The position numbers were made by a program, and so were the translations under genes. Of a DNA stretch of 42,397 nt, positions 24,306 to 30,923 are shown piece by piece. Position 1 is the stretch's first letter; every line of letters starts with the position of its first letter. The notes below the pieces were generated by a model. That model searched no databases. It worked only from the letters and a program-made list of their open reading frames with translations, and was not told the origin of the DNA. Source of the stretch: Acidobacteriaceae bacterium (GTDB lineage: Bacteria; Acidobacteriota; Terriglobia; Terriglobales; Acidobacteriaceae); contig PLHW01000023.1 in the NCBI GenBank assembly GCA_003139095.1, positions 1-42,397 on the forward strand. The letters run 5' to 3'.

Positions 24306-25946
24306 CTACTTCAGCGCAATCACCTGGTGATCGTGGCAATCGGTGTGCATCGCGTCATACAAATTCGCCAGCAGACTCGTTCCGTACCGCGCCAGAAAAC
24401 TGACCCCCGCAATTTCCCGCTCCTGGAGCGCTTTGTGAGGAAACAGCGCGTCGCACACTGCATCTGCGTGCCGCGCGATGACCTCGTTGCGCAACAGTTC
24501 CGCTCGTCCCGCGCGCCCGTGCAGACGGTTGATCTGATACCACATTCGCATTCGCGCATGATCCGCCGCCGCCACCAGCGTCGAATCGAGTCTTCCAACC
24601 GAGTCGCGCACCCGCGTCATCGCCTTTTCCACGCTTGCATGCGCTTCCGAAAAAACGTTCTGCAATTCCGGCGGCAGCGAGCGCGCCGCCATCTTTTCCC
24701 GCACCTTTTCCGGCCCGTGAAATAAATCCGGAAAAGTCAATCCATATCGCGTCAGAATTCGCTCCGCCTTCGGTTCTACCAGCGTCGCCGAAAAGCGCGG
24801 CAGCGCCGGCGTCACGCGTCCCAGCAATTTTTCGTATACCACGCCCACTTGCGCAAAATACGCGATCTCCGCCGCGCCCCCCGTGTACGCCAGCGTCGGC
24901 AGCAGATAATCCTGCACCACCGGCCGAAACAGCACATTAGGATTAAAATTTTCCGGCGCCTGCTCGACCCGCTCCAGCAGTTGCCGCTCTGTGATCCGCT
25001 CATGGCCCGCCTGAAACCCGGCCTCGCCCGTGCCATTTGCCTTGCGCCGCACCGCGATCCGCGCGCCCTCCCTCACCTCAAACAGCAGCGTGGTCGCCGC
25101 CGTCACCTTCACCTGCTGGTGGTAGCCCGCCGCCTCCAGCGCCTTCCCGCGCGCCAGCAGCGCCTCGTCTAGCTCCGGCGCCCGCTCAATTGCCGCGCGC
25201 AGCAGCGGCTTTGCCAGACGATGAAACTCCGCGTCGGCGGGATCGAGCAGAATCACTCCCCACTCCGCGAACAGCCGCGCAAACAACCGCGCAAATCCGC
25301 TGCCCAGCGTTTCTCCCGGACGATATGATTCGCGCAGCCACGTCGCCGCCTCCGAATCGCCCAGCAACGACGCGGCCCGCTCCACCACGGCTTCAATCTC
25401 GCGCCCGAACACAACCGTGCCCACCGGCGCGTCCGTCACGCCGCGGCTTTCCGCAGTCAGTCGTTCCGGCCGGCCCGCGCCCGCCGATGGCCCCGCAGCT
25501 GAAAGCAACGTCGCGTGGTTCACCTCTGCCAGATCGTGATCTTCCGTCGCCAGCCAGAAAATCGGCACGCAATCTACTCCCGCTTTCGTCGCCTCCGCCG
25601 CCAACTTGACCGCGCTCAGAGCTTTGAAAATGGAAAAAAGCGGCCCTCCGAATAAGCCCACCTGCTGCCCGGTCACGGCCGCCAGCGCGCCTCGCCGCAG
25701 TCGTTCAACATTCGCCAGCGTGCGTTCCGACGCGCCCCACACGGCATTCTGCCGCGCAAGTATTTCACTCGCTTTGGCGCGCCGCTGCGGATCGTATTGC
25801 ACCCGCCCCGCTTCCTCTTTCAACCATTGGGCAGAATTTGGAGATCGTGGATAGAACTTCTGAACCGATGGACTGTGCGAAAGGTAATCCAGGAAAAGCG
25901 GCGTCGTGTGCGGAATCTGGCGGAACGGCACGCACTCGGCGTTCAC
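24306..25946 (-). CDS. bshC: Bacillithiol synthase (cysteine-adding enzyme)
   Basis: The 546-residue protein is BshC (YllA family), which adds cysteine to GlcN-malate as the last step of bacillithiol synthesis. Landmarks are FYPRSPN near residue 32, TGQQVGLFGGPLFSIFKAL near residue 92, FWLATEDHDLAEVNHA near 133 and GGAAEIAYFAQVGVVYE in the second half. The GTG at 25946 has GGGAGA seven bases upstream and gives the start NAECVPFRQIPHTT seen in relatives; the longer GTG at 25970 is possible. The first-step gene bshA is at 7305-8480, so the two are separated by 16 kb. Confidence 0.93.
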   Translation of the reverse strand: MNAECVPFRQIPHTTPLFLDYLSHSPSVQKFYPRSPNSAQWLKEEAGRVQYDPQRRAKASEILARQNAVWGASERTLANVERLRRGALAAVTGQQVGLFGGPLFSIFKALSAVKLAAEATKAGVDCVPIFWLATEDHDLAEVNHATLLSAAGPSAGAGRPERLTAESRGVTDAPVGTVVFGREIEAVVERAASLLGDSEAATWLRESYRPGETLGSGFARLFARLFAEWGVILLDPADAEFHRLAKPLLRAAIERAPELDEALLARGKALEAAGYHQQVKVTAATTLLFEVREGARIAVRRKANGTGEAGFQAGHERITERQLLERVEQAPENFNPNVLFRPVVQDYLLPTLAYTGGAAEIAYFAQVGVVYEKLLGRVTPALPRFSATLVEPKAERILTRYGLTFPDLFHGPEKVREKMAARSLPPELQNVFSEAHASVEKAMTRVRDSVGRLDSTLVAAADHARMRMWYQINRLHGRAGRAELLRNEVIARHADAVCDALFPHKALQEREIAGVSFLARYGTSLLANLYDAMHTDCHDHQVIALK

Positions 25947-26140
25947 CGGCAAATCTCCCGGCGCCGGCACACCTCACCACAATTCCGCGCTCGCCCAATA
26001 CGCATATTTTTCCTACAACCCAATTTCGTGAGCCCGCCCTCCGCGAGCAATTCCAGTCCTGCTCGCGGACGGGGAAACGAAGCCCTCGGCACAACTACAT
26101 CAGATGTCATCCAGCCCGGCAGGTTGCAGACAATCTCCCA

Positions 26141-27163
26141 TCACACCTTCAGCACCACCTTGCCGAACATCTCGCTCTTCTCCAGATATTCATGCGCGCT
26201 GCGAATTTCCTGGAGCGGAAACACATGGTCGATCACCGGCTTCAGCCGCCCCGCAAAAACATGCTGCAGCACCTCATTCAACTCGCCCATCGTCCCCATG
26301 TACGACCCGAGCAGCGCCAGTTGCCTCGAAAACAGAAAGCGCAAATCCAGTTCCACCTTCGGTCCCGTGGTCGCGCCGCACGTCACCAGCGTCCCGCCCG
26401 CCTTCAGCGATCGCACGCTCTCTTGCCACGTCGCCGGCCCTACATGCTCAATCACAATGTCGACGCCCTCGCCCTTCGTGATCGTCCGTACTTCCTGCGA
26501 AATCTTCTGCCGGTAATGATTAATCACGTGGTCCGCGCCCAGTTCGAGGGCCCGCTGCATCTTGCGCTCGTCTCCCGCCGTCGTAATCACCCGCGCATGA
26601 AACATCTTCGCAATCTGAATCGCCGCAATGCCGACGCCGGAATTCGCGCCCAGCACCAGTACCGTCTGCCCCGGACGAATCGCCGCCCGCCCCGTCAGCA
26701 TGTGCCACGCGGTTACAAACACCAGCGGCACGCTCGCCGCCTCGTTAAAGTCCAGCGTGTCCGGAATCGGAATCACGTTCACGGCAGGCACCGCAATCAA
26801 TTCGCAGTTGCCGCCATCCACGCCATTGCCCAGCACGCTGAACTGCCGGCACTGGTTGTGCAATCCCGCCACGCACTTCGCGCAACGATTGCAGAAAGTC
26901 ATCGGCGCCAGCAGCACCCGCTGCCCCACCTTCAGGTCGCCAATGTATTCCCCAACTTCGGCAATCTCTCCCGCAATGTCGCTGCCCAAAATGTGCGGCA
27001 GATTGACGCCGGGCAATCCCTGCCGCACCCAGATGTCGAGGTGATTCAGCGCGCACGCGCGTACCCGCACCAGCACCTGGTCCTTGCGCGGCTCGGGATC
27101 GGCAATGGTTTCGTACGTAAGAACTTCAGGTCCACCGAACTGATGAATGCGCACCGCTTTCAT
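26141..27163 (-). CDS. Zinc-type alcohol dehydrogenase / quinone oxidoreductase family protein
   Basis: A medium-chain dehydrogenase/reductase of 340 residues. It begins MKAVRIHQFGGPEVLTYE like quinone oxidoreductases, has GSDIAGEIAEVG in place of the zinc-site GHE region, and keeps the structural zinc lobe cysteines in FCNRCAKCVAGLHNQC. The Rossmann motif is VLVLGANSGVGIAAIQIAK and prefers NADPH or NADH. A catalytic zinc seems absent, as Cys at the usual first ligand position is replaced by Asn. Substrate unknown. A 170-bp gap without features separates it from bshC. Confidence 0.88.
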   Translation of the reverse strand: MKAVRIHQFGGPEVLTYETIADPEPRKDQVLVRVRACALNHLDIWVRQGLPGVNLPHILGSDIAGEIAEVGEYIGDLKVGQRVLLAPMTFCNRCAKCVAGLHNQCRQFSVLGNGVDGGNCELIAVPAVNVIPIPDTLDFNEAASVPLVFVTAWHMLTGRAAIRPGQTVLVLGANSGVGIAAIQIAKMFHARVITTAGDERKMQRALELGADHVINHYRQKISQEVRTITKGEGVDIVIEHVGPATWQESVRSLKAGGTLVTCGATTGPKVELDLRFLFSRQLALLGSYMGTMGELNEVLQHVFAGRLKPVIDHVFPLQEIRSAHEYLEKSEMFGKVVLKV

Positions 27164-27295
27164 GGAGTCTCCCTACGCGAAAGCTAGTTTCAAATTGGAA
27201 CTTGATCCTACCCGAAATGTACCAAAACTGGCGTGATCACGCGCACAGCAAAGCCACCTCGCCTACGAATAGATTTGGTTCGACAAGCCGTTTCT

Positions 27296-27382
27296 GGAGG
27301 GTGTTACCAGTGGGTACTGGACACGGTTTGCCAAACCGGTGAGCGCTCATCAGCCACTGCGGTTCGACTCCGCCGCCCTCCG
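27296..27382 (+). tRNA. tRNA-like gene with 8+4 bp acceptor/T branch, anticodon GCC
   Basis: GGAGGGTG (27296-27303) pairs with CGCCCTCC (27374-27381) to make an 8-bp acceptor, and GCGG/CCGC around TTCGACT makes a 4-bp T stem stacked on it. The D arm is CCAG-TGGGTA-CTGG. The anticodon arm is CGGT-TTGCCAA-ACCG, giving GCC (Gly codons). An extra arm GTGA-GCGC-TCAT (27339-27350) follows. The discriminator is G (27382); CCA is not encoded. The 8/4 branch, extra arm and G73 match allo-tRNAs with serine identity. The linker after the acceptor (TTA) is longer than usual, so decay is possible. Confidence 0.6.
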
Positions 27383-27419
27383 TACGCTGCTCAACAAAGT
27401 AACTCTTGACTTCATTTTC

Positions 27420-27480
27420 CGCTGGGCCGATCATTAAGATGGTTTGGCAAACCGTATCGCATATCCATTGTCGTAACACC
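27420..27480 (-). other. Truncated inverted copy of the tRNA-like gene
   Basis: Read on the minus strand from 27480, the segment shares GGTGTTAC and then, at a nearly equal distance, the 15-mer ACGGTTTGCCAAACC with the tRNA-like gene. The T arm and the acceptor stem are missing. The shared anticodon-arm palindrome is the kind of site used by tyrosine recombinases, so an attachment-site remnant is possible. Confidence 0.5.
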
Positions 27481-27483
27481 AGT

Positions 27484-27515
27484 AGCCCCGGCGTGATGAG
27501 CCGGGGCTTTTAATA
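27484..27515 (+). terminator. Intrinsic terminator downstream of the tRNA-like gene
   Basis: AGCCCCGGC (27484-27492) and GCCGGGGCT (27500-27508) form a perfect 9-bp stem around GTGATGA, followed by TTTAATATT. No plus-strand protein gene precedes it, so the likely terminated transcript is the tRNA-like RNA. Confidence 0.8.
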
Positions 27516-27556
27516 TTGGTAGACCCTTCTGAGAATAGCCGAGGCACGGAAAGCAA

Positions 27557-28008
27557 ATGACAGACGGACCACATACCAAACCGGGTCGCCTCGCCGATGT
27601 GCTTGCTCTTATTCAAGTGTTGGCGCTAGACCCGGACACAAAGCGAAGTGAAGAGGGAAACGGCGAAAGAACTCCAAGGTTCCCCGGCCTCCGCCGAGAA
27701 TTGGTTCGCACTCGCAAAAGAACACCGTGAATTCTTTCGGGTCAATCCTGGTCTTCACGCCGGTTTGTCGCTGGTTTCCCGATATGTTTTGCCGAAGACG
27801 GAGGGAGAAAAGAGGCCACCATTGTCCCCTGTCCCCTGAATTTGCCGCTGCGCTTCTTCAAACCGCAATAACCATGCATGACCGCCAAGTGGCAGCAGCA
27901 GAGTGGTGGAAAACTTGGATTCCTCTGGCGAGTGCTCTGGCAGCCGGTCTGATCGCTTCCGTGACGACGTTGTTTGCTCTCGGGCTTAACGGCTGGTGTA
28001 AACCTTGA
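27557..28008 (+). pseudogene. Decayed small membrane-protein gene with two frameshifts
   Basis: Three frames read as one protein of about 148 residues. MTDGPHTKPGRLADVLALIQ... starts at 27557. The frame shifts near 27655-27665 to ...AKELQGSPASAENWFALAKEH..., then near 27830 to ...EFAAALLQTAITMHDRQ..., which ends in a transmembrane segment and a TGA at 28006-28008. The second shift is explained by a 7-bp duplication, TGTCCCC at 27823 and again at 27830. Intact relatives, as I recall them, are small proteins of unknown function with this N-terminal domain and a C-terminal membrane anchor. It is most likely non-functional. Confidence 0.75.
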
Positions 28009-28043
28009 TGGGTTTGTCGACGCATTATTCCGGCTAAGATCCC

Positions 28044-28525
28044 TTGACTTAAGCTCCCGGCTTGATCTCAACTGAATGCAGCGCACACATCGTGCGGTCT
28101 TCGTCAGCTCTTTGACAACATCCTGTTTCCAACGAGGGTTGCGACCTCGCACATAGCGCGTTTCGGTTCCCAGAATGGGCGACGCACCGCGCCATCCCAT
28201 CGCAAGAGCCGAAGCAAATCCTTATTTCTCAATACTTTGCAATTATCTCTTTATTTTTGAATACTTTGCGGGAAATGTCGCAAAATGAGGCCATTTTTGA
28301 CAGCTAACTACCATGCGCTCAAGACTTTGCCGATAAGTCCATATTTCTCAAGACTTTGGCGGGCAGTAAATCGCAAAATTTGCGAAAATCGAACGTAACT
28401 ATAACGAATGAAAAGAATTGTACAAACTAAGTTCAAGCCTATATTTTTGAATACTTTGCGAGTAGACTTATTCCAAACTGCTGATTCCATTAGACAGGGG
28501 CAGGAGGGGGAGGGGGAGGGGGGTA
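28044..28525. repeat. Large intergenic element, copy B: phased 17-bp motif array with G-rich tail
   Basis: TTGACTTA (28044), CACACA--GTGC (28084) and CTTTGA (28110) are at the same offsets as in copy A. The five 17-bp motifs start at 28223, 28252, 28313, 28342 and 28442; motif 3 is degenerate in its first half. A perfect 15-bp palindrome TCGCAAAATTTGCGA lies after motif 4. The element ends with ATTAGACAGGGGCAGG and runs of 4, 5, 5 and 6 G up to 28525. It sits between the decayed gene and xdhC; its tail is about 130 bp before the xdhC start. No ORF. Confidence 0.75.
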
Positions 28526-28653
28526 GGCAACAGACGGTATAGACCGGGCGCATCCCGGACAGACCTAGTCAGCGAGCACGTCCCGTCAGCCTTTCATCCG
28601 CGAATCCCCGTATCCAATTTCGCCGCTGCGCCGCGCAAGTTAGAATCAACTCG

Positions 28654-29511
28654 ATGGATCTTTACGAAGAAATCGTTCATCTCCGCCAGACCGGACGCCG
28701 GGGCGCCGTCGCTACCATCGTCAACGCGCGCGGCTCCATTCCCTCGTTTCGCACCGCAAAAATGTTGGTGCGCGACGACGGTTCGATTCTCGGCACCATC
28801 GGCGGCGGCTGCGTCGAGGCCGAGGTCTGGCAGGCCGCCCGCGAGGTAATGGAATCGGAGCGGCCGCGCACGCTCACCTTCGATCTCAACAACGATCCCA
28901 AGTTCGATACCGGCCTGGTCTGCGGCGGCACGCTGGAGATTTTCATCGAGCCCATTCTCCCCCCCGCCGACCTCTACATTTTCGGCGCCGGCCATGTCGC
29001 CAAAAGCCTCTACCACGTCGCCCGCATTGCCGGCTTTGACGTAACCATCGTCGACGATCGCGAGGGCTTCGCCAATCGCGAGAATTTCCCAGACGCGCAG
29101 CAGGTCATTGCCGAAGATTTCGATGAAGCCATGGCAAAAATCTCTCCCGGCGAATCGGCCTACATCGTCATCGTGACGCGCGGCCATCGCGACGATATGC
29201 GCGTGCTTCGCTGGGCCGTGCAGACACGCGCACGCTACGTCGGCATGATCGGATCGAGGCGCAAGACGATCAGCATTTTCAAGGAGCTGCAAAAAGAAGG
29301 CCTGCCGGAAAATTTGTTCGCTCGCGTCCACGCGCCCGTAGGGCTCGACATTGGAGCGATTACGCCCGAAGAAATTGCCGTGTCGATCACAGCCGAGTTG
29401 ATTGCGAAACGTAGAAATGTCGAGCGCGAACTGCCCCACATGAAACTGGCACAAATGCGGCCGGCGGCTGAGACAAAACCATTCACCGCCAAGGACGCAG
29501 AAAAGGCGTGA
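28654..29511 (+). CDS. xdhC: XdhC/CoxI-family molybdenum-enzyme maturation factor
   Basis: The 285-residue protein belongs to the XdhC family, which binds molybdenum cofactor and helps insert the sulfurated cofactor into xanthine-dehydrogenase-type enzymes. The N-terminal XdhC_CoxI domain has GRRGAVATIVNARGSIP and GTIGGGCVEAEV. The C-terminal Rossmann-like domain has YIFGAGHVAKSL, TRGHRDD and YVGMIGSRRK. No molybdenum enzyme is in the window. The last codons (FTAKDAEKA, stop) are encoded by a dispersed short repeat, so the natural C-terminus may have been replaced. Confidence 0.9.
   Translation: MDLYEEIVHLRQTGRRGAVATIVNARGSIPSFRTAKMLVRDDGSILGTIGGGCVEAEVWQAAREVMESERPRTLTFDLNNDPKFDTGLVCGGTLEIFIEPILPPADLYIFGAGHVAKSLYHVARIAGFDVTIVDDREGFANRENFPDAQQVIAEDFDEAMAKISPGESAYIVIVTRGHRDDMRVLRWAVQTRARYVGMIGSRRKTISIFKELQKEGLPENLFARVHAPVGLDIGAITPEEIAVSITAELIAKRRNVERELPHMKLAQMRPAAETKPFTAKDAEKA
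29481..29511 (+). repeat. Dispersed ACCGCCAAGGACGCAG-type repeat at the xdhC 3' end
   Basis: The segment TTCACCGCCAAGGACGCAG and following bases resembles the common acidobacterial repeat of 'caccgcaaaggacgcaaagg' type. It provides the last ten codons and the stop of xdhC. A related CACGGAG-type unit is near the right end of the window (42322-42354). Confidence 0.55.
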
Positions 29512-29558
29512 TTTCGCGGCTGATCATTACAACTGGTCTCTTAAATGGTTTTGGGTAG

Positions 29559-29648
29559 GGCACGGCTTCAGCCGTGCCGTTCAGGACCAATAAAACTGCG
29601 GGCTTTAGCCCTGAGGGCCGAACGACCAAGGACGAACAACCAACGACG
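29559..29648. repeat. REP-like double hairpin and short direct repeats
   Basis: GGCACGGC-TTCA-GCCGTGCC (29559-29578) is a perfect hairpin. A second smaller one, GGGC-TTTA-GCCC (29600-29611), follows after a spacer. Then come imperfect 6-8 bp repeats of the AACGACC / GGACGAAC type up to 29648. The whole lies between xdhC and the CYTH gene and could also act as a terminator. Confidence 0.65.
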
Positions 29649-29663
29649 CTTTAAAATTTCCCC

Positions 29664-30263
29664 ATGCCCAAGGAAGTCGAAATCAAATTTCGCATCGCCG
29701 ATTTGAAAGCGCTCTCCGAAGCGCTTCGCGGCGCTGGTTTCCGCCGAATCACTCCGCCAACACACGAAATGAATTCGCTCTACGATTTGCCCGGACAAAA
29801 ACTTCGCAAGCGCGGCGAACTCCTGCGCCTGCGCAAATACGGGGAAAAATGGGTGCTGACGCACAAGTCCAAAGGCAAGAGCGGCCGTTACAAAGTACGC
29901 ACCGAACTGGAGACGTGCGTCGAGAACGGCGAGCAAATGGATGCAATTCTGCGCGCGCTCGGTTTCGCGCCCACTTTCCGCTACGAAAAATTTCGCGCCG
30001 AATGGTCCGACGGCGTTGGTCACGCCGTCCTCGATGAAACTCCGATTGGAATTTTTGGCGAACTCGAAGGTCCCGCGCGCTGGATCGACCGCACCGCGCG
30101 CTCTCTCAACATCGCGCCCAGCGACTACATCACGCAGACTTACGCCGATCTTTTCTTCACCTGGAAGCGCGCCACGCGCAGCCCGGCTTCGGAGATGACC
30201 TTTCGCGCCATCCCGCGAAAACGCCAACTCACGGGCTACACTCTTCCCCGCGATCGTCGCTGA
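29664..30263 (+). CDS. CYTH-domain protein (class IV adenylate cyclase / thiamine-triphosphatase-like)
   Basis: The 199-residue protein starts MPKEVEIKFRI, the ExExK signature of the CYTH superfamily. These tunnel-fold enzymes bind triphosphates with metal ions and act as class IV adenylate cyclases, triphosphatases or related enzymes. Further conserved basic and acidic positions are visible in LRLRKYGEKWVLTHKSK, RTELETCV and EKFRAEW, and a late FGELEGP carries the acidic pair. The ATG at 29664 is the only sensible start. The exact reaction cannot be told from sequence; a triphosphatase is at least as likely as a cyclase. Confidence 0.85.
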   Translation: MPKEVEIKFRIADLKALSEALRGAGFRRITPPTHEMNSLYDLPGQKLRKRGELLRLRKYGEKWVLTHKSKGKSGRYKVRTELETCVENGEQMDAILRALGFAPTFRYEKFRAEWSDGVGHAVLDETPIGIFGELEGPARWIDRTARSLNIAPSDYITQTYADLFFTWKRATRSPASEMTFRAIPRKRQLTGYTLPRDRR

Positions 30264-30284
30264 CTTGAGCCTGCGGCCAACTTT

Positions 30285-30758
30285 TCAGCTGGCGCGAGCC
30301 AAGTGCTCAACCGCAGCTTGATGTTGAGCCTTCCAGTGACTCTCGTAGCCGAGTGTCGAGAAATAAATCGCCTGATCGAAAAACAAATCGAGCAGCCGCA
30401 GCAACTCGAAACCTCCCAGAATCTCCAGTGGTTTTTCCCGCATCCCTTCCATCTCCAGAAAATCCCAGAGATTTTCTTCCGTCATCATCAGTGCCCAGCA
30501 AAGCGCGCTCAGCGAGACTCCCTGCTCGGCGCGGCGACGTCCGAGCGGCGTGTAAACGCGCTCGATGTCGTCTTCCGTTTTCGTCAGCAGCCAGTCGCTC
30601 AGATTCCGATACACGTCACGCGCCCGCTCGCGGAGTTCCGCGGGCGAAACACGGCGCAGATCGGCAGCGCGACTGGACCGTTCCAGTTTGTTTACCAGGC
30701 TTTCAGCTAGTTGTTCGGAGTGGGATTCGATCAGACGAACCAGGCGAAGAGCGATCAT
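30285..30758 (-). CDS. RsbRD N-terminal-domain-like protein
   Basis: The 157-residue protein is almost entirely helical. It resembles the RsbRD_N domain (sensory helical bundle of stressosome co-antagonists): IESHSEQLAESLVNKLERSS, VYRNLSDWLLTKTEDDIERVY in two overlapping helices and GVSLSALCWALMMTEENLWDF. No STAS domain follows, so it is a stand-alone sensor-like domain. It converges on the CYTH gene with a 21-bp gap. The role is inferred from the domain only. Confidence 0.65.
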   Translation of the reverse strand: MIALRLVRLIESHSEQLAESLVNKLERSSRAADLRRVSPAELRERARDVYRNLSDWLLTKTEDDIERVYTPLGRRRAEQGVSLSALCWALMMTEENLWDFLEMEGMREKPLEILGGFELLRLLDLFFDQAIYFSTLGYESHWKAQHQAAVEHLARAS

Positions 30759-30923
30759 AGTGACCTCCTCGACGTTGCGGCTCTATTGTAGTCCGATGAT
30801 TTCGCGAGCGGAATGAGAATGACGCGCCAGCAAGCGCCGGCACGACGGAAGCAGTCGATGCGACCAAAGCGGCCGATTTGCGAAAACCCGCGATGCGCGC
30901 ACCGTTCGCCTCTCGGCCCGGGA

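Noticed and set aside
27262-27295. A GGTTCGACAAGCC segment resembling a T arm just before the tRNA-like gene
   Set aside because: The flanking bases do not pair into a T stem and no acceptor partner is found, so it was not counted as a third tRNA-like piece.
27237-27479. An 80-residue minus-strand ORF over the tRNA-like locus
   Set aside because: Its translation is essentially the reverse complement of the tRNA-like gene plus its truncated copy (VEPQWLMSAHRF...), with no start signals.
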